Positions 24,621 through 38,271 are shown, counted from the stretch's first letter. The stretch: DNA of 64,000 nt from Arachis hypogaea (GCF_003086295.3 NC_092050.1:156308699-156372698), one strand, 5' to 3'. Numbers and translations are program-made. Notes: a model not told the origin generated them from the sequence alone.

Positions 24621-27600
24621 ATGGGGTGTTCAGTTCCTTCATTACTTCTTCATCTCTTCTCTCTCATAATGTTTTTGGTTTTCAACCCACCATGTGTTTG
24701 TGGAAATGTCGAAGACGATGAGCTTAAATCACTGTTGGACTTGAAGGCTGCTTTGGATCCGGACAACACCTATCTCTCATCATGGACCATGAATGGCAAC
24801 CCTTGTGGTGGTGGTTCCTTTGAAGGTGTTGCTTGCAATGATCAAGGTCAAGTTGCAAATATTTCTCTGCAAGGGAAAGGTCTCTCTGGGAAGCTTTCAT
24901 CTTCCATTGCTGGACTTAAGCACCTTACAGGACTCTACTTGCATTATAACTCATTATCTGGCGACATACCTAAGGAGATTGCAAACTTGACTCAGCTCAG
25001 TGATTTGTATCTGAATGTCAATCATCTTTCTGGGGAAATCCCTTCTGAGATCGGCAAGATGGAGAACCTCCAAGGTTACATGTTATGTTTTATTTTTTTC
25101 CCTCTTGAAAACGTTGGAACTTTTTGGGTTTTACTTCAAATGGTTACTTGTTGAAAGCTTCTATCTTTTTATCTTTTTGTGCATTTGAATGATGTTTAGT
25201 TTCTGGGTTTCACTGAAAGATTTGAGCTTTGTTGTGTTTAGTTCCTGTACCATTAGCTATCATGTCCTGTTATGGACCTTCTGGTACTTTTCCCTCAAAT
25301 GGTGGTTCTCTTGCACTGCAGCGTTTCAAAGTAGTTGATTCATGAGAAGGGAAGTGAATTTGTACTTTTGTAGCTCAACACTTTTTATTTTTTCTTTCTC
25401 TTTCGAGAAATCGTCTTTGTAGAAGACATTTTAAACAGCTATAAATACAATTTCCAACCACCTGAACTCCTCTGTTTTAATTGCAAGACATAGGTATGAA
25501 CTAGGATATGAAGGGGGCAACAACACTATTAATCTCATGTATCTGTTTCTGAACTCTATTTAATTCTTTTCCTCAAACGTTTTACCTTTTTCCTTGTGTA
25601 AATGGAGATTCTTTTCAATTAAAACTCCTGGGACTGATATCCAGGATGTAGTTCTGAGGGATAGCTTAGCTCTTTAGCGTGTTTCATTGTTTTCTCAGAC
25701 ACCCAAAAATTTTTTTTCCTGCATTTTGCTAATGTACACAAAAAATTAAACATATTGTGATATTGATATGGGAAACAATCCCCTTCAACTCTGTTGTTGA
25801 GTCTTACAAGTTTTTTCTTGCAATAAAAAAGTTGATGTTTCCTGCTGTTTTCTTTAGATGTGAATAGCTCTCTGTTGGTGATTCAAACTTGGGAGTGTGC
25901 TTATCTTGCATATGTTTTTTCTGCTTTGTAGTTTTGCAGCTTTGTTACAATCAGTTGACAGGAAGCATACCTACACAGCTTGGTGATTTGAAAAAGCTTA
26001 GTGTTCTTGCTTTGCAATCGAACCAGTTAACGGGTGCAATCCCTGCTAGTCTAGGTGATTTGGGAATGTTGATGAGACTAGATTTGAGCTCTAATCAGCT
26101 CTTTGGTTCCATTCCCTCTAGACTAGCTGATGTTACTTCACTGCAAGTTCTGGATGTTCACAACAATACGCTCTCTGGGAATGTACCTCCTGGTAACAAT
26201 GATTTGCTGATGGTTATCTTAATTTGTTGGTGCTGTTAATTTCCTTGTTAAATTGTTTTTATTTATCCGAAATTATGAATCTAAATCTAAAGTATGCTTA
26301 TTTTCTTTCTTTGCTTTAATGAAGCTCTTAAGAGACTGGAATATGGATTTGTGTATGAATCAAATGCGGGGTTATGTGGAGTTGGGTTTTCATCCTTGAG
26401 AGCTTGCAATGATTCGGATCATGTCAACCCCAATAGACCTGAACCCTATGGGGCAGGAGTTAATGGTCTATCTAGAGATATCCCAGAAACTGCAAATGTA
26501 AAGTTGCCTTGCAATGGAACTCGGTGCCAAAGTTCATCGAAATCCAAGCACACATCTGTTACGGTTGGCATAGTTCTGGTTATGATTGCAGTATCAGCAA
26601 TTGGACTTCTGACCTTTACATTGTACCGTCGAAGGAAGCAAAAGCTTGGAAATGCTTTTGATATCTCCGAGAGCCGCCTAAGTACCGATCAAACCAAGGG
26701 TATATATAGGAAAAATGGTTCTCCTCTAGTGAGCCTTGAGTATGCCAATGGATGGGACCCTTTAGCCGATAGCAGGAATTTCAATGGAGATAGCCAAGAT
26801 ATGTTCCAGAGTTTCAGGTTCAACTTGGAAGAAGTAGAGTCGGCGACTCAGTATTTCTCAGATATGAATTTGTTAGGTAAGAGCAACTTCAGTGCAACAT
26901 ATAAAGGAGTTTTGAGAGATGGGTCTGTTGTTGCTGTTAAGAGCATCAGTAAAACTAGCTGCAAATCAGATGAAGCTGAATTTTTGAAGGGCCTGAACAC
27001 TTTGACCTCACTGAGGAATGAGAATTTAGTGAGGTTGAGAGGATTTTGCTGTTCAAGGGGACGAGGTGAATGCTTCCTTGTCTATGATTTTGTGCCTAAT
27101 GGAAATCTGACGCGTTACCTAGATGTGAAGGAGGGTAACGGAGAAATCCTGGAATGGTCAACTAGAGTTTCTATTGTGAAAGGCATTGCCAAAGGTTAGT
27201 CTTCTATTCTTTGCCCTTACATTCAAGTAGTTCAGCATTCCAATATGGTAACCAACTAACCATCCTAAAGTTGTAATCTGTCCGTATTCTTTTATTTGTC
27301 GTTGCGAAAATTTGGCACATCCTTGGATCGAGGTGTCTGGATACAGATTGTATTCCGATACACTGATTTGGATCTTGATAAAAAGGATGGAATGAATTTT
27401 CGAAGTGACATATAAAAGGAGTGAAGGTTTAAAGTTTAACTTGTGCTTTAGTTGATTTGCATCTACGTGAATTTTTTTCATTTTGATGAAGTGTTTTATT
27501 TTATTTATTGAATTTAAGTAAACATGAACCATATGATACACTATTAATCTTTACAAGTTTCTTGTTTATACTGAACCTTGTTTCTTTTTTCAGGTATAGC

Positions 27601-28075
27601 ATATCTACATGCATACAAGGCAAACAAACCGGCTCTTGTTCACCAAAACATCTCTGCGGAGAAAGTACTCGTCGATCAGCGATACAACCCGCTGCTTTCA
27701 GATTCCGGCCTGTACAAGCTTCTCACTAATGATATTGTTTTCTCTGCATTAAAGGCCAGTGCTGCCAAGGGTTATTTGGCTCCTGAGTACACAACTACAG
27801 GCAAATTCACAGAGAAAAGCGATGTGTATGCTTTCGGGGTGCTTCTTTTCCAGATCCTCACAGGGAAGCAGAAGATAACTTGCTCGTTACGCCTTGCCGT
27901 GGAATCCTTCAAGTTCGAAGAATTCATCGACCCGAATCTGCATGGCAGATTCTTTGAATACGAGGCTGCTAAACTCGCAAAGATGGCTTTGCTTTGCTCC
28001 CACGAGTCTCCCTTCGAGAGGCCAACAATGGAAGCCATTGTTCAAGAACTCAGCAACTGTAGTAGCTGTCTCTGA
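24621..28075 (+). CDS. LRR receptor-like protein kinase, predicted pseudokinase (At5g51560-like)
   Basis: Exons are 24621-25074, 25932-26192, 26325-27194 and 27594-28075, totalling 2067 nt and 688 aa. A signal peptide (about residues 1-28) precedes an LRRNT domain with DDELKSLLDLKAALDP. About five to six leucine-rich repeats follow (about 75-238; LYLHYNSLSGDIPKEIANLT is typical), then a Cys-containing juxtamembrane part, a transmembrane helix (about 315-339; SVTVGIVLVMIAVSAIGLLT) and a basic stop-transfer RRRKQK. In the kinase domain (about 417-682) the ATP-binding Lys is kept (VAVKS, about 444) and YLAPEY and SDVYAFGVLL are present. However, HRD reads HQN (545-547) and DFG reads DSG (565-567), so the catalytic Asp and the DFG Phe are lost. 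The same degeneracy is recalled for Arabidopsis At5g51560. Likely a plasma-membrane co-receptor or scaffold; ligand unknown. No frame damage is seen. Confidence 0.92.
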
Positions 28076-28840
28076 TCACAGTAACCAAGCCATTTTATCA
28101 TACCATCAAGACATAGCTACTCATGGTAGTGACATTGATTCTGTGTCCTTAACTAAGGACTACCTTGTTCTGTGAATGTCTAGGACAGTAGATTGTAGTT
28201 TGTAGCCTGTTATTAAGAATTTCTTGAATTTTATTTCTCTAATCATATGCTATTTTGTCCAATTGTTTTTGCTTTGTTTATTTTGTGTGTTTATGTTTAT
28301 GGTGAAATGATGAATGGCTCCATTTTGAAATGTCCTTTTTACAGAGACAAGCATATAAACAAAAAGAAAAATCAGATATATCTCCATCATGGTGGTAGTG
28401 TGCACATAACATCATGATGATTCAGGAATCACATTCCCTTTTCAAATTTCCAATAGGAATAAATGCTAATTGAATGAACCTATCTGCACGTTTTTTGGTA
28501 GTTCCCTCCTTTTAAGTTGTGGCTGAATCAGGTTATTTGAGCCTTTTCTTTTGCTTTCTACTTCTGTGGCATGGCAATAAGAACAATATAATAAAACTAG
28601 AAAAATATGCTGATAGTAACAAATGACTGTTAATATATACATGTATTTTTTTTTTGTTATGATTTTAGATCAATGTATCTGAATATACAGTTAAAGAAAT
28701 ATACCAAAAAATTCACACAATGACAACACAAAAAAATGCATTGAAGGAGTATAGTAGTGTAACTTTAAATGATAATGTGTACGCAAGGTCTTGGTCTGGT
28801 GGTCATCTTTTATGCTTTATTATGTCACATAAGTCATACT
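28076..28840. other. 3' flank of the LRR kinase, no further gene seen
   Basis: Probably 3' UTR to about 28250, then AT-rich unique sequence. Confidence 0.55.
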
Positions 28841-29136
28841 TAGTGCTTGTTTGGGTGCCATTATTTTGCTAAAAAAAAAAAAATCTTTTTTGAGAAGCTG
28901 TAATTTATATTTTTTTTAAAAGATCTTTTTTTCTTAGAAAAAAGATGTTTTTCATATAATAAATAAATAAATAAGTACTTTTATATTGTTATACCTAAAC
29001 ATAATTGATAGATAAAAAGATCTTTTTACATGAGATATCCAAACATAAAATTACTTTTACTTCTCCATAAGATCTTTAAAAAAAAAATAACTCGAAAAAA
29101 GATCTTTTCTTAGAAGCTCACCCAAACAAACCCTTA
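28841..29136. mobile_element. hAT-like MITE, about 296 bp
   Basis: Ends TAGTGCTTGTTTGGGTG at 28841 and, inverted, cacccaaacaaaccctta ending at 29136. Inner arms also pair (gagaagct with agcttct; repeated aaaagatct and agatctttt). The flanking duplication could not be fixed by eye. Confidence 0.75.
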
Positions 29137-30442
29137 CACTTTTTTTGTGCGACTTTTTTTCGGACCTTACTGTCCACCAGATTGCCCTACCATTTTTATG
29201 TCACATGGGTATCTACAAAAAATTCAATTTTTGAATTGTTTAAATCCACTCTTTCTTTTCTTTTCTTGTTTGGTTTTATGTCAAGAACTATTATGGACCA
29301 TATTATATAAGGTATAATATATGGACGTTGTGAATTGTGATGACAATGTGGGTCTCGATTGATGCTATGATTAAATGTTTAGATAATAAGATTTTAACAA
29401 GCATGCTTGGTGTGTTTGTTAATATCTTTTTCATATTTGAAAATGATTCAAAGGCGTAAGATGTATGTGACATACAGGATTTAAGAATTTTACTTAGGGT
29501 TTAGTGTGGTCCTCACATGTTGAGCAAAAGTAGTTGGACATACAAAGACAATAATGACCTTTTTGGGTGAGATTTTTTTTTTTTTGGTGAGGTTGAAAGA
29601 TGCTGTACAGTTAGAAACCATTTGGGTCCATTCACCAAATTGTTAGTTAACAACTTAACAGTGATCCCACTCCCCACTTTCCAGTTCCCAGCCCAGTTAT
29701 ATTCTGGCCCAAACCAAAAAGAAAAACAATGAAATTCTAAATTCAAATAAAAAAAACAGAAATGTTTAGTAGAAAAAAAAAAAAAACTAACCAAAAACAG
29801 TTAATATTTATTTTATTTAGCATTCATTAATTATTGTTGGAATTAATAAATATTAAACATGCATAAGTAATGACCAATAAGGACAACAATGATACATTAT
29901 TGTGGAATTCAATTGTTGCCCTTGCAATAAGGACACTGAAGCAGTAGTGATTATTCCATAAGCATGCAAGCACCAATTAGCTGTTGTTGACTGCTAATTA
30001 ATAAAATGTTTTCTGATCAATGTTAAATAAATAAATAAATAATAATATTAATATTAATAATTGTTTACAATCTTGGATGATACTGTATATTATACTATAC
30101 ACCTATATCCATGTATCCAGCATTACCATAAGGTTTTTGCTGTAATGTGGAGAGACAGAATCACAAGCCTCATGTTAGAGCAGCAGGTAGAAGCTTCATC
30201 ATCATCATAACTTGGTTTTTAAATTAATTACACTTTTAATTTCATTATTATTACAATTTAGCAAGAAAAAAAAGCTATTAAAGACATTGGTTAAGAGAAT
30301 GAAAAATGAAAAGTTTGATTTTTCCCAAGAATTTATTGAATAAAAATTCAATTTCTTTTTATTTGACTTACATTTTCTATGTAAATTTTCTAATTATTAT
30401 ATAGTATATTTAAATAGTACTCTTAGGACATATGCTAACAAA

Positions 30443-30507
<65 letters not shown>

Positions 30508-31336
30508 GTACAGCCTGGTGTCTGTACTTTGAGGTTAGGGACTTAATTAGGCTCTGTTTGGCTTTAATTAATAATCAAGTGGGACTCATCAATGGATCAA
30601 TAATGAGTATCAAATTAAATCTATCATTAGGCCAGGGGAGAATTAAAGTAATAAGAGGTGGGAAAGATGTTCAATCATGATATCAACTCATCAAAAGGCT
30701 TACCATAAGTTAATTATTCAAAGTTTGGTTTTGGTGGATAATTAAGAAACTTAGGCTAAAAAGCCAACTTAATTAGAAATAATGAATAGATAAATTTTAA
30801 TTATATATATGACATACTATAAATCAATATAATTACATTTCGGAAACTATTAGGAAGAATGTCAATATCTCTCGTGTACAATTAAATTTCAAGTGTGATT
30901 TATAAAGTTGATATAAATTAAATTTTAATTAGCCAATAATATACATTTTAAGAAAATCATAAACTTATTGTTTTAAAATTTTGAACAAAGATATACATCA
31001 ATGATAAGATATTAATTCGTTTCATAATATATTAATTAATACGAGTTTAATTTTAATGTATTTATAGGATAAAAAATTTTATACACGATCATTCAATTAA
31101 ATTCAAATATTTAATTAATTTTTTAAAATTAATTATTTTTAGTAATATAACTAAAAGGAATCATCCAAAAATTTCAAAACCAATTCATCTAATAATATAT
31201 ATTTATATATACATTTAGAATAGTACTAGCTATCTACTATGAGCTTCTTCTTAAGAGAAGCAAAACTTAATTAACACCCCCTTAATTTTTTTTTTTTCTG
31301 AATCCTAAATATTTATATATATGTTTTAATTTTAAT
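29137..31336. other. Intergenic, no gene seen; contains repeats
   Basis: Contains a partial copy of a hairpin element at about 29761-29860 (aatgtttagtag... then tatttagcattcattaatt), matching the element at 39572-39716, and the (ATT)n microsatellite. The Leu-rich ORF at 30432 is the microsatellite read in frame. Confidence 0.6.
30439..30507. repeat. (ATT)n microsatellite
   Basis: About 22 uninterrupted ATT units; long enough to be polymorphic. Confidence 0.95.
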
Positions 31337-32194
31337 TTAAGCTTGAATAACTTTTCCTTGTGGAAACCTAACCCTGAAAACATGTTCTTCTCCAGTGCAT
31401 TTATCAACCTTAACAATCCAACGACTCTTGATCTTGTTGATTCCATGTTTTGGAGTATGAACTGTGCTTGATCCAAACCTAGTTACCAATAACCCTTCTC
31501 CAATTGGAAGTAACTGAGTTCTTGAACCACATGATGATGATGAGGACCACCTAGACCCTTTGCACACAAATGCATTGTAACCAACCACCAATGTCCCATT
31601 TTGCTTCCTTCCACCAACTTGAACTGCCTTCAGAATCTCTTCATGGTTCTTGAGCTTGCAATCGATGAGGACGAAGTCGGCGGCGGCGTACTGGTTAAGG
31701 AGAAGGATCTCAGCCTCTCCAACCATGAATTCGACTTCATTTGATGCTGTTCTTCCAACAACATACTTTGTCCCATTTAAGTCTTCATGATTTGGAACAA
31801 TGCAAATCACGTGTCCTCCGGTTTGATTTGCCGCCTCTACTAGGGCTAGTAAGGTGGTCGAGTCGGCCGCCCCGGCGCAAGCCACCACCATTAGCTGCGC
31901 GTTGTTCCCGGCCGCCAAGGCCGATATAAACTCCGCCACGGCCGGTTCTTTCGCTTTTTGTCCCTGAAAAATAAAAAGTCTTATTAAAAACAAAGCTTGA
32001 ATTCTGCTACGATAATATTATTTGTACATTAAAATTAAAACAAACATATTTAATAATCGAATTGGGATTATTAAATATGTTTGCTTTTATATGTACAAAT
32101 GATGTTATATTTTAAAAAACAATAAAAAAATACTAACCATTTTCAAAGTGTTGAGATAGGCCTTAGTGGCATTTTCTGCAGACCAACAAGGCAT
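31337..32194 (-). CDS. DUF1442 family protein
   Basis: Two exons: 32194-32138 (19 codons, MPCWSAENATKAYLNTLKM) and 31963-31337 (208 codons plus stop), giving 227 aa. The short first exon was recovered from the donor gttagt and the acceptor tttttcag that keeps the frame into GQKAKEPAVAEFISALAAG. The body has a Rossmann-like pattern: AQLMVVACAGAADSTTLLAL, then GGHVICIVPNHEDL, then ADFVLIDCKLKNHEEIL. It ends HVFRVRFPQGKVIQA. Members of this plant family are annotated as methyltransferase-like, but the biochemical role is not established. A serine run (SRWSSSSSCGSR) lies in the C-terminal third. Promoter side is the high-coordinate side; no regulatory motif stands out. Confidence 0.9.
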
Positions 32195-32511
32195 GGTTTT
32201 AGTTTGAGTATTTGTATTTTTGGATGGAAGAGAATAAAATTGTTCACTTGAATGCTTTGAGATGATGGAAATGTTTGAGTGAATTGGTTTTTGGTTATTA
32301 GGTGTATATATAGGATCACATTACAAGGGACCTAGCTGGACCAGTGTGGGTCATGTGCTCTTCCAACTAGCTTAGGACATAGAAAATTAATTAAATATTG
32401 TATTGTATATAATGCTACTGTCTTGTTGGATATCATGTGTCTATCAAGACATGTTTTAATTTTTTTTTATAGGTATATAAATAAATATATTTTCATATAA
32501 CACATAAATAC

Positions 32512-32605
32512 AAAATTTTTTTTTTTTACTAAAAATAGAGAGATTCGAATCCATAACCTCTTAAGTGAGTATGAAAAAATTATACAATTTGAACTATAAT
32601 TTATT
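32512..32605 (-). mobile_element. Decayed mini-SINE, reverse copy
   Basis: Read on the minus strand it gives agttcaaattgtataa, cttaagaggttatgg, attcgaatctc and an A-rich tail, matching the layout of the 97-bp element at 14748-14844 (agctcaaatggcatag, attaagaggttgcgg, gttcgaatctc). The duplication is no longer clear. Confidence 0.6.
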
Positions 32606-32864
32606 AGTTCTAAAATGTAGCTTAAGTATATATTAAGCTCAAATTTTTATAAAATCATAAATTTAATTTTAATATACTACCAATCAATTATTATATAATC
32701 TTACATCAATAAAAATAATTATTTTTATATAAATTATATAAATAATCATCTAAAAAAATAAATATAATTAAATAATTTAATAAAATATTTTATATTATTA
32801 ATATATCAAAATTAAATTATAAAATTATTTAAAAATTATTATGTAAACTCAACTTAACCGAATC

Positions 32865-32867
<3 letters not shown>

Positions 32868-32910
<43 letters not shown>
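32868..32910. repeat. (AT)n microsatellite
   Basis: About 21 AT units. Confidence 0.95.
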
Positions 32911-32913
<3 letters not shown>

Positions 32914-33907
32914 AATTAAACTTAAAAAAAAATAATGGTTACATAAGTATATTCCTAATATATACGTGTGTATAACAAAAGTTACTTCTTTTAGACTGTA
33001 TTTGTTTATTGTCTTTTAAATATATAGACATAGACACAAATACACAAAAAAAAAAATATATATATATATATACACAAATTTTTTATTGTATTTGATGATA
33101 CTGAACAAGACACATTCGTATAAAGTAAATATTAATTTTATTCCTATATTATCACTAATAGAATAAGGATAAGAATAAATTACTAAGAATAAAAGATATA
33201 TATTTGTGTTTTATTCAATATGTCTCAATGTCTCATCATTTTTATTTTATGTATGTTTGTGTGTCATCGTATTTTTCAAAATTTCATATCTTAACAAACA
33301 AACAATAAATATATACCACCGTATCTATATATTAATATCTGTGTCTCATCAAATAAATACAGAATTAAGTTATTTAAGTTCTATGTATTATTATACAGTA
33401 TCTACAACAACCCTAGGGGAGCTGTATTAAAAAATGTTTCATTATTTAATTCGTAAAATAAGTTAAAAGAAAAATAGAAAATGGTTTCCCTTGATTATTG
33501 CTGATGTTGATTTTATTATAAGAGTTTAATTGAACAAAATTTCTACTTACTTTTGTTTAATTGTGGATTCTTTTTGCACGGAAAAAATGTCACGGAAAAA
33601 GACAAAGTAAGTTTATATATTAATGGATTTCATCAATCTTTATGTTGACCAGATGGAACTTTTGTGAGCTTCCTGGATGTTGATATAGCGCATATAAAAT
33701 ATGAATTAATGATAATATAATCATCATCTAGCTTTAATCACAGGTTAGGCTTATGCACATTATTAAAATTAAACCAAACTAAACAAAACAAAATTGAGCT
33801 CAGCTAATCCTACTAGTAATTTGTAAAAAAGATGTAGTTTCGTTTATGGTTCAGAATAAGCACAATAAACATATTAAAAAAAATCTTTTTTGGAATTAAG
33901 TCAAGCT

Positions 33908-34110
33908 TATATTATGTTTCATTACTAATTTGAGTTGATGAAATAGTTAATATATTTATTCGTTTAAATAATTATCGAAAAGTTCAAATTTTATATTGTG
34001 TATATAATAATTTATTAACCAACGATAAATTCTTAAATAGAATTCAGATTCGTAGCGAATTAGCAATTGACCTGATTAACGAATATCGTAAAAAAATACT
34101 ATATTATTTC
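33908..34110 (+). mobile_element. Decayed tRNA-type SINE, copy 2 of 3
   Basis: Imperfect flanking repeats tatattatgtttc (33908-33920) and tatattatttc (34100-34110). The body shares with copies 1 and 3 the A-box-like gagttgatgaaatag, the B-box-like gttcaaatt near 33982, tttatattgtgtatataa, tagcgaattagc and aatatcgtaaaa. Confidence 0.72.
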
Positions 34111-36775
34111 GTTTTGATTATATATCGAGAAGAATAGTTCGTTTTTTAATAAAGTTGTGTTAACTTTTTTTTTTTACCAAAATATTTCTTCTTCTAAATG
34201 TTCGAAATATTATATTTCATGTTAACATTTACATTATCATCTTAAATTTTTAGTGTGATGACCACACTCAAATGTTTAAATTCTTCTTCATTGTTAGAAT
34301 ATAATTAGGATCAATTAGTATGATTTAGTATATCTGACTATTTATTCACGAGAGAACGTAAGAAAGAGAAAATAGATAAGCAGTGGATGATAATAGTGTT
34401 TGATCATTCGACTCAAAAAAATACAAGACAGGTTAGTCGGTGAAGTGAAAAAGCATCAAAAGAGTGACTAAAGAAAAAGAAGAATGACATAAAAAAAAAA
34501 TACAAAAACTACGATAATTTTTACGGTAAGAAAAACAACCTATCCTCTTTAAAGAGGATACCATAACTCTGATATATCATCAGTGAAATTTAATATCTAC
34601 TTTCAAACGTTGAGATATCAATATTGATGTGTTGATAATTACTTGCTAGTTGCGACCCCTTCACTAACATCTTTTGAAAAGAACTTTGCCAAAAGAATCT
34701 TCAAGAGTTACTTACGCCGTGTTTTTCAAATTGTTTATTATTTGTTTAATTTATGTAATCTTAGAAGATGGGTAACACCAATATAATTTAATTAGTAATT
34801 TGCCTCCAAAATTCGCCGTCTTGAACCAAATTTATCGTAGCTGATGATGAGCTTCGATTCACTAACAAAACAATAGCTTAATTAAAACCACATATAATTT
34901 ATCGCTGGGTGTATATTAAAACTAAAATAAATTTTATTCAATTTTTTAAAAATAATATATAACTTATATTTTATGATATATTAATTTTTTATTAAAATTC
35001 TGTTATTTTAATTTAATTAGTGTTAATTAATAATCAAAACTTTTTTTATGTACTGGACAATCAAAGAACACTCATCATTATTATGTGTCTTCGGATTCCA
35101 TCACCAATGCACATATAGATATACTAAGCAATCCAGCTTTCTACACTAGAAGACAATATTGACACTATTGTTCCAATTTTACTTCTTTAAAATTGTGTAT
35201 CATCGTTACTTTGATCTCGAAGTGTTTCAATTTTCTACGTTAGAATCAATAAATTTTTTATTGGTTTTAGAAATATTTATAAGAAAAAGTATAGATAACC
35301 ATCAACATTTTTGAATAATATGTAAATAATATAAATTGATAGGGTTAAAAGAATAAATTTAATTAGTAGCATTAAATTAGGGTGTAGTGTATTTTTATTT
35401 AATTGATGGTTGTTCATGTTGTTCAAGATAGTCATTGTTTACCTAGCACTCCCCTATATTTATAATAATGCTCTATAATAATTGAATGATAAATATTTAT
35501 GAGTCATTATATATAATTGAATTGTAGTATCGACCATAGTCATTAGAACGATGGACAAAAAATAAAATTTTTGTTAAAGGCTGAGAAAAGACAAAAACAG
35601 AGTGAGAGGGATGGAGATCGTGAGGACAGGACACTGTTTATGTCGACGGCAATGGTGATACTTTGGAGGACGACGACGACACGACAATCAAAGAGAACGG
35701 TACATCTGATGAAGCAGTGATGTTTGAGAGATGCAACAAATATGATGAAAAAATGAAGAAGAGTGAAAGTCATTATAAAAAGAGTTAAAGTTAAGTATCT
35801 AATTTAGGGAATAAAGATTTTCAATTTTTTTCTGTATTTAAAGAAGAATGATTTTAAAAAAATAGGCTTTAGTTATTAATACTTTAAGAAATTATATAAT
35901 TATCTATTTTAAATAATAACTTTATTATAAAATAGTTCTATTATTATTAAGATATTAACTCTAATTAAATTAAAGTAACTCAAAGTTATATATATATAGT
36001 TAGTTATCCGATTATAATAATATCCAATTAAAAATTAACACATTATAAAAAATAAGTTATATATTATTTTAAAAAAAGTTAAATAGAATTTATTTAAAAT
36101 TAGTCATTAAAATTAATTATTAATATAATATAAAATATATATTAAAATTAAATTAAATAATATATTTATATATAAATATATATTAATTGATTTGAATGTA
36201 CAAATAAAATTTTTAATAATTTAATGTAATATAATATTTTTAATATTTTTTGCAGTATTTATATATAATGATAAAAATTTATATGCAAATATTTTTATTA
36301 TGTGATAATTAAAAATTATTAAATAATTTAATAGATTTAATTAAATTATTATTAAATAAAAAAAGATAATTGCATATAAATTTTTACAGTATATAATTCT
36401 ACACCTTATGTAATTTAGTTTTCTATTTTCTATTCCTAACATTAAATATTCTTCTGTATTAGCTGCGATGTCCAATGAACGGAAGCACAGGCACCATTAT
36501 TGTAACACAATCTCCTAGTAATATTATAATGGTGTATTGTATAATAATAATTAATAAATTAAATGGAATTGTCAAAGAAAATAAATAACCTATACCTATG
36601 ATTAATTAATTTGGTGGTAATATATAATTATTATTATAGGAAGACAAATTAGACAGTAACCATGTTGGATGAGACAGTGGCACGACCATGGCGCACATAA
36701 ATTGAACTCTTAAGCCATAAACATATACACTATGTTTTTGCTGTACGGATAATAACGTAAATTAATATATAGCTC

Positions 36776-36825
<50 letters not shown>

Positions 36826-37030
36826 GAAAAGTATAAGAAACAAATTCTGTAACTAATCGAAAATTGAACAACTTAATTAATTATAATTATTAATAATTAA
36901 TTTTAAATTTTTAAATTTAAAATTTAAATAATTAAAAATTGATTAAGTAAACTTAATTAAAAATTATAAAAATCTTCTCCATCTCTTCTATATTAACTTG
37001 CATACCCCAACAATAACACACAGATCCTCT
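34111..37030. other. AT-rich intergenic, no gene seen
   Basis: The stretch 35540-35790 is less AT-rich and carries GA-rich sequence with gacgacgacgacacgac, but has no convincing ORF; it may be inside an old transposon. The rest is low complexity. Confidence 0.5.
36781..36823. repeat. (AAT)n microsatellite
   Basis: About 14 AAT units. Confidence 0.95.
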
Positions 37031-37535
37031 CCGTCAGGCCCTCTCCACCCCTACCTTCACGCAAGATGACCTCAAGAAGCTCGCCGCCGACAAAGCCATC
37101 GAGTACCTCAAGTCCGGCATGGTCCTCGACCTCGGCACCGGCTCTACCGCCGCTTCGTTGTTGCCAAGCTCGGTCATCTCCTCTCCATTGGTCAACTCTC
37201 CAACATCATCGGCGTTCCAACCTTCAAGCGCACTAAGGAATAAGCACGTTCTCTCGGAATCCCGCTCTCTGTCCTCAACAATAATTCCCGCCTCGATCTC
37301 GTCATCGACGGCGCCGATGAGGTGGACCCCGACCTCAACCTTGTAAAAGGCCGCGGCGGCACTCTTCCGTGCTGAAGGCCACTTTCGACAAGTTCATTTT
37401 GGTGATCAATGAAACAAAGCTTATGTCAGGACTCGGAGGAGCGACCTTGCGATGCCGATGGAGGTGGTGCAGTTTTGCGGAAAGTACAATCTGGTTCAGC
37501 TTCAAGAGTTGTTCAAAGAAGAAGGAGTGATGGAA
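37031..37535 (+). pseudogene. Ribose-5-phosphate isomerase A pseudogene
   Basis: A GC-rich block in AT-rich surroundings encodes, across several frames, RpiA landmarks: FTQDDLKKLAADKAIEYLKS and MVLDLGTGSTA, a frameshift, then GQLSNIIGVPTFKRTKE, an in-frame [34 protein letters not shown], another shift, and MPMEVVQFCGKYNLVQLQEL. RpiA interconverts ribose-5-phosphate and ribulose-5-phosphate in the pentose-phosphate and Calvin pathways. The C-terminal third is missing; homology fades after about 37535. Plant RPI genes are often intronless, so the lack of introns does not prove retroposition. Confidence 0.92.
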
Positions 37536-38268
37536 CACGGGCTGTTTTTGAACAATTGCAAAAATATATATAAAAAAATATCTATTTAATATATAAAAAA
37601 AAACATCTTAATGCTTAACAAAAGAAATGTCCAGTTATAGGATTTAAAAAAAAATCGTATAATTCTTAAAAAATAGAAATATCCACATCTGTAATACAAA
37701 AAATTCAAAAAATACATTAAAAAATATCTATTTAGTATGAAAAAGAAATATCATAATACTTAAAAGAAGAAACATCTATGTATATCAACTTACCTTTGTT
37801 AAGATGGGGTTCGAGATCCAATCCATTAAAAAGTTGGCAGAAGTTGGCTGGCCCCTAATTAATTCCCTAACAGATACTCTTATAATAATAATATACTTTG
37901 AGCTACGTGTGAAAAGTGAAAACATATGCCCTTCGTTGTTATTAAATAAAATTATTATTTAAAAGTTTAAGTAATATTGTTTTTTAATTTTTTCTCAGCT
38001 GTACCCCTGTTCAATAAAATAACTAGAATAATAAGCTAATGGAAGAGTTGTTAATAAGAGGAATCTTGTTAAATAGTTCCTTTTTAGAAGTTTTATGAAA
38101 AAGGCATGAAATATGAATGACTATGTCAGTGTCATTGTTTTTTTTTTCCCTAATTTGGCAAGATGGGGCTCAAATCTTTGCTCGTGTCAATTGAGTAACG
38201 AAATAGCGATTGGTACATAATTTTTTGGTGACTCGATTGGTACATAATTTAACTAAGCAAAGACACCC

Positions 38269-38271
<3 letters not shown>

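Larger units (their letters stand above)
32195..33907. other. DUF1442 5' flank and AT-rich intergenic
   Basis: Holds the reverse mini-SINE relative and an (AT)n run; otherwise A/T-rich with no gene recognised. The ORF at 33206-33430 is composition driven. Confidence 0.55.

Noticed and set aside
27158..27541. 127-codon minus-strand ORF over the last LRR-kinase intron
   Set aside because: Lies mainly in the intron, with no recognisable domain.
30432..30680. ORF starting with a long leucine run
   Set aside because: It is the ATT microsatellite read in one frame, with no support beyond it.
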